From positions 1 to 11,582 of the forward strand of contig JAOAGX010000042.1 in assembly GCA_026415535.1 (NCBI GenBank): a stretch of DNA of 11,582 nucleotides. Reading direction: 5' to 3'. The first letter of the stretch is position 1, and each line of letters begins with the position of its first letter. A program made the translations under genes and the position numbers. Below are positions 7,619 to 11,582 of the stretch, piece by piece. This DNA is from Armatimonadota bacterium (GTDB taxonomy: Bacteria; Armatimonadota; UBA5829). The notes below the pieces were generated by a model, which was given only the letters and a program-made list of their open reading frames with translations, ran no database searches and had not been told where the DNA came from.

Positions 7619-8869
7619 CTACGCTCCCAATCCAGCACCGGATCGGATGCCCCGTTCCTTTGAGACCTTCTCCCAATAGCCCGATGCCCGGAATGCTTCC
7701 AACGGGTTCGGGGCAAGGCCCATTTCTTCGCGTACTCGCCTCAGCAGGGGTTCTACGTCAGTCAAGAACGCTTCCTGCAAACACATTTCAGCCGTCACTA
7801 CGTCCTGAGCAAGCTGTGCCTCATAAAGTTTCTTCCGATCAACAAGCATCGCCTTTGCGTAGGCCGTCTGGATCTGCATGACAGTCTGGATCATTGCGTC
7901 AATCTTGGCTTTTGTGACGTGCGCTTGGTCTATCATAAAGGCGATCGGAGGATTAGTGGGCCTAGCTGGATCGATCCACTCCTCTTCCGCCTTCACTATC
8001 TCGTTGTAGATTAGGAAAAGCTCATACGGATTGATCGATCCGGCGGTGAGATCATCGTCGGCGTATTTGTGGTTGTTGAAATGAAACCCACCAAGACGTC
8101 CCTCGTCAATCAGGAATGCCACAATGTGTTCTATGTTCTGCCCGTTGAAGTGGTGTCCAAGATCTACCAGGACGTGAGCGTTGGGACCAAGCTTTGTCGC
8201 GAAGCAGTAGCTCATGCCCCAATCGGCGAAGTCAGTATGGTAAAATGCGGGCTCAAAGGGCTTGTATTCGATCAGCATTCGCATTTCGGCCGGCATTGCT
8301 TTGTAGACGGTTGCGAGGCATTCCTCGGCGTAGTGTTTGCGGCGGCGGAAATCGCCCTGGCCGGGATAATCGGTTCCGTCGGCGAACCATAGTGACAGCA
8401 CGTTAGAACCTAGTTTTTTCGCGATCTCGATAGAGTCGATCATGTGATCAACCGCGCGCTTCCGAACAGCGGGATTCTCGTTGGTTATGCTGCCAAAGGC
8501 ATAATCGCGGTCCTGGAAAACGTTGGGGTTGACTGCGCCGATTGAGATGCCAAGCGACCCGGCATACTCGGCAAGCGTTTCGCAGTCGGCCAGCCCGTTA
8601 GGGAAATCCCACAGCACGTGCACTGCAACTGTCGGTGCGATGCCTGTGAACTTGTGGACCTGTGCGGCGTCGGCGATCTTCTCCTGTATGGTCACGGCCG
8701 AGCCAGCCTGCTTGTAGGGTCCAAATCGTGTTCCGGAATCTGCGTAGCCCCAGCTAGGTGTTTCGATCCGCTGAGTTTTCAGTCGTTGCTTGACTTTTTC
8801 GACTTCCACTCCGCGTCGGCTAATCTTGTCGACCAGAACGTCGTATGCGGTTTTATCTATGTCGCTCAT
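7619..8869 (-). CDS. rhaI: L-rhamnose isomerase, RhaI type
   Basis: Cytosolic TIM-barrel enzyme that interconverts L-rhamnose and L-rhamnulose, the first step of rhamnose catabolism. It has 416 residues. The N-terminus has IETPSWGYADSGTRFGPY (35-52) and EKIADAAQVHKFTGIAP (63-79), typical of the Pseudomonas stutzeri RhaI group rather than the E. coli RhaA group. The metal ligands line up as E201 (IEYKPFEP), D236 (VDLGHH), H263 (GFHFNNHK) and D271, with the same 35/27/8 spacing as the P. stutzeri enzyme. H84 in VAVHVLWD is the likely catalytic histidine. The start is set by a strong Shine-Dalgarno six bases ahead of the ATG at 8869; a TTG at 8884 is part of that ribosome site region. It lies 33 bases after smpB, so the two are probably cotranscribed. 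No rhamnulokinase, aldolase or transporter is present in the window. The stop is TAG. Confidence 0.95.
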   Translation of the reverse strand: MSDIDKTAYDVLVDKISRRGVEVEKVKQRLKTQRIETPSWGYADSGTRFGPYKQAGSAVTIQEKIADAAQVHKFTGIAPTVAVHVLWDFPNGLADCETLAEYAGSLGISIGAVNPNVFQDRDYAFGSITNENPAVRKRAVDHMIDSIEIAKKLGSNVLSLWFADGTDYPGQGDFRRRKHYAEECLATVYKAMPAEMRMLIEYKPFEPAFYHTDFADWGMSYCFATKLGPNAHVLVDLGHHFNGQNIEHIVAFLIDEGRLGGFHFNNHKYADDDLTAGSINPYELFLIYNEIVKAEEEWIDPARPTNPPIAFMIDQAHVTKAKIDAMIQTVMQIQTAYAKAMLVDRKKLYEAQLAQDVVTAEMCLQEAFLTDVEPLLRRVREEMGLAPNPLEAFRASGYWEKVSKERGIRSGAGLGA

Positions 8870-8875
8870 ATTTCT

Positions 8876-8882
8876 CTCCTCC
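8876..8882 (-). promoter_or_regulatory. Strong Shine-Dalgarno of L-rhamnose isomerase
   Basis: On the minus strand GGAGGAG sits six bases before the ATG at 8869. It decides the start: the in-frame TTG at 8884 lies immediately upstream of and abuts this site, so it cannot be the initiation codon served by it. Confidence 0.85.
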
Positions 8883-8902
8883 AATGATCAACAAGTTTCG
8901 GG

Positions 8903-9373
8903 TCACAAATCTCTGCCAGCCTCTGCCCGCCTGCGTTCCATTTCCGCGTCGCGCGCGGCTATTGCTTCGCGCTTGTCGTAAAGCTTTTTGCCTCGTGCCA
9001 GGGCAATCTCAAGCTTTGCATAACCTCTCTCGAAAAACAGCTTTAACGGTACGAGAGTGTAACCCTTTTGCTGCAATTGCCTTTCAATCTTGCGAATCTC
9101 GGATCGGTGCAACAGGAGTTTCCGCGGCCTGACGGGATCCACATTGAATCGGTTGCCCTGCTCGTATGGCGGTATGTGCATTCCATGAATGAAGATTTCT
9201 CCACCCTCGGCTTTGCAGAAAGCTTCCTGCAGACTGGCTTTTCCCTGGCGGAGCGACTTTACCTCAGTTCCAACCAGAACGATCCCGGCAACGAACGTTT
9301 CGCCTATGTGGTAGTCGTGCCGCGCCTTGCGGTTGATTATTGTAACTTCGTGATGCTTCTTGTCGCCAGCCAT
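8903..9373 (-). CDS. smpB: SsrA (tmRNA)-binding protein SmpB
   Basis: Partner of tmRNA in rescuing ribosomes stalled on broken mRNA; it binds the tRNA-like domain and its C-terminal tail enters the mRNA channel. It has 156 residues, the usual size. Family signatures run the full length: NRKARHDYHI (14-23), GIVLVGTEVKSLRQGKASLQEAF (30-52), IHGMHIPPYEQG (62-73), RPRKLLLHRSEI (82-93), GYTLVPLKLFFERGYAKLEIALARGKKLYDKRE (104-136), then a basic tail. An extended -10 promoter sits ten bases before the ATG, implying a leader of only a few bases and no Shine-Dalgarno on that transcript. The tmRNA gene, often adjacent in other genomes, is not seen here. Probably first gene of smpB-rhaI. The stop is TGA. 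Confidence 0.97.
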   Translation of the reverse strand: MAGDKKHHEVTIINRKARHDYHIGETFVAGIVLVGTEVKSLRQGKASLQEAFCKAEGGEIFIHGMHIPPYEQGNRFNVDPVRPRKLLLHRSEIRKIERQLQQKGYTLVPLKLFFERGYAKLEIALARGKKLYDKREAIAARDAEMERRRAEAGRDL

Positions 9374-9382
9374 TGCCGGTCA

Positions 9383-9391
9383 ATTATAGCA
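9383..9391 (-). promoter_or_regulatory. Extended -10 promoter of smpB
   Basis: On the minus strand this reads TGCTATAAT, a perfect extended -10. Transcription would begin about 9376, three bases or so before the ATG at 9373, so the smpB message from this promoter would be nearly leaderless. No convincing -35 is visible. The enclosing 13-mer ACCGTGCTATAAT (9383-9395) is identical to that before the histidine kinase gene. Confidence 0.6.
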
Positions 9392-9623
9392 CGGTACTCC
9401 GAAGCTGAGTGATTCAGGTATATCGGATCGGGCAAGTTAGAGTTGAAAGTTTTCGCTGTTCGATTTTGATGCGCCGTTTATGATAGGGGCGAAAGCTCCA
9501 GGGTGCGAATCGATTATTTGAACACCGGCCTTTCGGCCGAGAACTATCCGCTTTGGATCGGTAGGAACTATGACGCAGCCGCTGTGAGCCCGGGTAGATC
9601 TTCATAATGCGGAAATATTACCC

Positions 9624-9653
9624 TTGGCACAACTAGCCGCTAAGTCGTAGAAT
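9624..9653 (+). promoter_or_regulatory. Probable sigma-70 promoter of dnaE
   Basis: TTGGCA at 9624-9629 and TAGAAT at 9648-9653 are each one mismatch from the consensus -35 and -10 and are 18 bases apart. Transcription would start near 9660 and leave a leader of about 27 bases that contains the dnaE ribosome site. Confidence 0.5.
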
Positions 9654-9674
9654 AAACAGCGTCGATAATTCCAC

Positions 9675-9680
9675 GGAGAA
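9675..9680 (+). promoter_or_regulatory. Shine-Dalgarno of dnaE supporting a TTG start
   Basis: GGAGAA ends six bases before TTG at 9687. An in-frame TAA at 9666-9668 rules out any start further upstream, and no ATG or GTG lies between that stop and the TTG. Confidence 0.8.
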
Positions 9681-9686
9681 CTCGCG

Positions 9687-11582
9687 TTGGGCGCAGCTGG
9701 TTTTGCACATCTGCACACGCATTCGGAGTACAGCATACTCGACGGCGCGTGCCGCATCGACCAGATGGTTGCCAAGGCTGTCGAGTTCGATATGCCCGCG
9801 ATCGGGCTAACCGATCACGGCGCTATGTATGGCAACATCAGCTTCTACTCCGCCTGCAAAAAAGCAGGCATCAAGCCCGTGCTCGGATGCGAGGTTTACG
9901 TCGCCACCCGAACCCGTAAGGACCGGGATCAAAAGCTCGACAAGGACCAGTATCACCTCGTCCTACTGGCCAAGTCTGCTAAGGGTTATCGTAACCTCAT
10001 CAAACTGGTGAGCGCTGCGTTCTCCGAGGGGTTCTACTACAAACCGCGTGTGGACAAGGATCTGCTCAACCAACACTCCGAGGATCTTATCGCACTCACG
10101 GCTTGCCTTTCAGGAGAGGTTCCGACGCACCTGCTCAAGAACGATCTTCACCAGGCTGAGCGGTCTCTGGGCGAGTATATCGATATCTTCGGTCGCGAAA
10201 ATGTGTACGTCGAGCTGATGGACAATGCCCTACCGGAGCAGAGGTCCGCAAACGAGGCTCTGATCCAGCTTGCTCGGAAGATCGGCCTTAAGATTGTCGC
10301 ATCGAACGATGTTCATTACCTGACTCGCAACGACTCCGAGTCACATGATGTTCTGCTTTGCATCCAGACCAGCTCAGTCTTATCCGATCCGAACCGCATG
10401 CGCTTTGGTTCTCGCGAGTTCTACTTCAAGAGTCCCAATGAGATGGCGGCGCTTTTCGGCCACGTTCCCGAGGCGCTTGCCAACACGATTGAGATTGCTG
10501 AGCGCTGCAACTGCGAGTTTGACTTCAACAACCTGCGTCTACCAAACCCAGGCGTGCCAGAGGGGGTTGAACCGATCGACTTTATGGTGGCTGAGGCGCG
10601 CAAGGGGCTTGAGGCCAAGCTCGGCGGCAGCGTTCCGGAGGAGTACGAAAAGCAGTTCCAGTATGAGTGCGATGTTATTCGCAAGTGCGGTTTCGGGACC
10701 TATATGCTGATTGCGCGCGATTTTACCGACTTCGCTCGCAAGGCGGGGATATATGTAGGCATTCGCGGATCTGCCGCTGGTAGCCTCGTTTGCTACGGGC
10801 TTGGGATAACTGATGTTGACCCGCTCGAATACGGACTCACCTTCGAGAGATTTCTTAATCCTGAACGCGTGGAGGTGCCTGATGTTGACCTCGATATTCA
10901 GGACGATCGCCGTGACGAGCTGATTCAGTATGTGGTCGAAAAATACGGTCGCGAGAGAGTGGGTCAGATAGCTACGTTTGGAAGTCTCAAGGCGCGGGCT
11001 GCTGTTCGCGACTGTGGGCGCGTGCTCGGAATGGACCAGGCAGAGGTCGACCGGATAGCCAAGATGATTCCTGCCTTGCCGGTGGGGATTACAATCGACC
11101 GTGCTTTGGAAGAGAACCCGGACCTCGTTGCTGCCCGTAATTCGGACCGCCAGGTGCGCACCCTTTTGGATACGGCCCGGAATCTGGAGGGTCTCGTCCG
11201 AAGCGTCGGAGTGCACGCAGCGGGAGTTTTGATATCCGACGATCCACTTACCGATCACGTTCCTGTACAACACGGCGGCAAAGGGGAAGTCGTCGCACAG
11301 CTCGACAAGGACGACATCAAGAAAATCGGTCTTCTCAAGATGGACTTCCTCGGCTTGGCAAACCTCACTATTCTTGCCGAGGCGGTCCAAAATGTAAGGC
11401 GGCATCGCAATATCGATATTGACATACTTTCGATTCCCCTTGACGATGCTAAAACTTTTGAGATGCTAGGTCGCGGGGACACCAACGGCGTCTTTCAGCT
11501 TGAGGGCGCCGGAATGCGACGCAACGTTATAGAACTCAAGCCGAACTCGGTCAGAGAACTTGCGGCTATCGTGGCCCTGTAC
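9687..11582 (+). CDS. dnaE: DNA polymerase III alpha subunit DnaE, N-terminal 632 residues
   Basis: Replicative DNA polymerase (C-family). The gene starts at TTG and runs off the right edge; 632 codons are present of an expected 1100-1200. The PHP domain comes first (about 5-280) with FAHLHTHSEYSILDGA (6-21), GLTDHGAMYG (40-49), GCEVYVA (67-73), ALTACLSGEV (137-146) and SNDVHYL (206-212). The polymerase palm and thumb follow, with FGTYMLIARDF, VGIRGSAAGS (357-366) and ITDVDPLEY. The catalytic aspartates lie in PDVDLDIQDDRRDE, as D401 and D403, and the third is D553 in LKMDFLGLANL. SVGVHAAGVLIS and GVFQLEGAGM are further C-family motifs. The frame is intact throughout. The final visible residues (IVALY) lie just after the palm, so the fingers, beta-binding and OB parts are missing because of the window edge and not because of damage. 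Confidence 0.97.
   Translation, partial: MGAAGFAHLHTHSEYSILDGACRIDQMVAKAVEFDMPAIGLTDHGAMYGNISFYSACKKAGIKPVLGCEVYVATRTRKDRDQKLDKDQYHLVLLAKSAKGYRNLIKLVSAAFSEGFYYKPRVDKDLLNQHSEDLIALTACLSGEVPTHLLKNDLHQAERSLGEYIDIFGRENVYVELMDNALPEQRSANEALIQLARKIGLKIVASNDVHYLTRNDSESHDVLLCIQTSSVLSDPNRMRFGSREFYFKSPNEMAALFGHVPEALANTIEIAERCNCEFDFNNLRLPNPGVPEGVEPIDFMVAEARKGLEAKLGGSVPEEYEKQFQYECDVIRKCGFGTYMLIARDFTDFARKAGIYVGIRGSAAGSLVCYGLGITDVDPLEYGLTFERFLNPERVEVPDVDLDIQDDRRDELIQYVVEKYGRERVGQIATFGSLKARAAVRDCGRVLGMDQAEVDRIAKMIPALPVGITIDRALEENPDLVAARNSDRQVRTLLDTARNLEGLVRSVGVHAAGVLISDDPLTDHVPVQHGGKGEVVAQLDKDDIKKIGLLKMDFLGLANLTILAEAVQNVRRHRNIDIDILSIPLDDAKTFEMLGRGDTNGVFQLEGAGMRRNVIELKPNSVRELAAIVALY

Larger units (their letters stand above)
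9374..9686. other. Intergenic region between smpB and dnaE
   Basis: These 313 bases separate the divergent smpB and dnaE genes. They hold the smpB promoter next to smpB and the dnaE promoter and ribosome site next to dnaE. Between them I find a small hairpin at 9526-9539 (CGGCC, loop TTTC, GGCCG) with no T-run, and a 34-codon GTG frame at 9503-9607 that I cannot support as a gene. I looked for tmRNA, tRNA and SRP RNA hallmarks and saw none. Confidence 0.6.

Noticed and set aside
7506..7676. Long N-terminal extension of the pseudopilin
   Set aside because: A class III signal must be close to the start; the extension overlaps the end of the isomerase gene and has no pilin features.
9526..9539. 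Hairpin CGGCC-TTTC-GGCCG as a terminator
   Set aside because: No T-run follows on either strand and no gene ends there.
9414..9605. 63-codon minus-strand frame upstream of smpB
   Set aside because: Arg/Ser/Lys-rich composition without motifs, typical of a chance frame in an intergenic region.
9503..9607. 34-codon GTG frame between smpB and dnaE
   Set aside because: No ribosome site at a proper distance, no recognised motif and too short to judge from one sequence.
10539..11405. 288-codon minus-strand open frame
   Set aside because: It is the antisense shadow of the conserved dnaE frame and shows no family signature.

Overview
The window reads as an ordinary chromosomal segment of a free-living, flagellated Gram-negative-type bacterium with moderate GC. 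It carries sigma-54, a FliM switch protein, a type IV pilin-like pseudopilin, L-rhamnose isomerase, SmpB and the replicative polymerase DnaE. The pseudopilin (a Trp/Pro-containing hydrophobic helix followed by a KAREsaRtqtC-like stretch and a C-terminal two-cysteine segment) and the DnaE loop variant are of a kind I associate with Armatimonadota and neighbouring phyla. That placement is tentative and no rRNA is present to confirm it. The standard code (table 11) fits: three intact genes end in TGA. The first 19 bases are a Nextera/Tn5 mosaic-end adapter, so the left edge is a library artefact and not genomic sequence.

Layout. Bases 20-662 (+) are the 3' end of an unidentified gene, perhaps the C-terminal domains of a glycoside-hydrolase-like protein. 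It converges on rpoN (694-2103, -), a sigma-54 with an unusual four-cysteine zinc-ribbon-like insert. Divergent from rpoN is fliM (2293-3282, +). Converging on fliM is a two-component pair on the minus strand: a soluble PAS histidine kinase (4768-5868) followed 13 bases later by an NtrC-family sigma-54 activator (3309-4754). The activator reading frame is broken by a single in-frame TGA at 3795-3797 and has GAFTHA in place of the sigma-54-contacting GAFTGA loop. Next is an OGG1-type 8-oxoguanine glycosylase (6061-7017, +). Then come three minus-strand genes, transcribed in the order smpB (8903-9373), L-rhamnose isomerase (7619-8869) and a pseudopilin (7161-7505). Finally dnaE (9687 to the end, +) starts at TTG and runs off the right edge.

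How the genes may work together. The kinase, activator, FliM and RpoN resemble the parts of a sigma-54 flagellar control circuit of the FlgS/FlgR kind, but that link is inference from adjacency. If the TGA is real, the activator should be inactive. The other genes are housekeeping or accessory: ribosome rescue, rhamnose catabolism, base-excision repair and replication. I see no CRISPR array, insertion sequence, tRNA, rRNA, phage gene or obvious novel defence system. The most interesting items are the broken and altered activator beside a modified sigma-54, the OGG1-like glycosylase with changed base-reading residues, and a 13-base promoter sequence shared by two genes.
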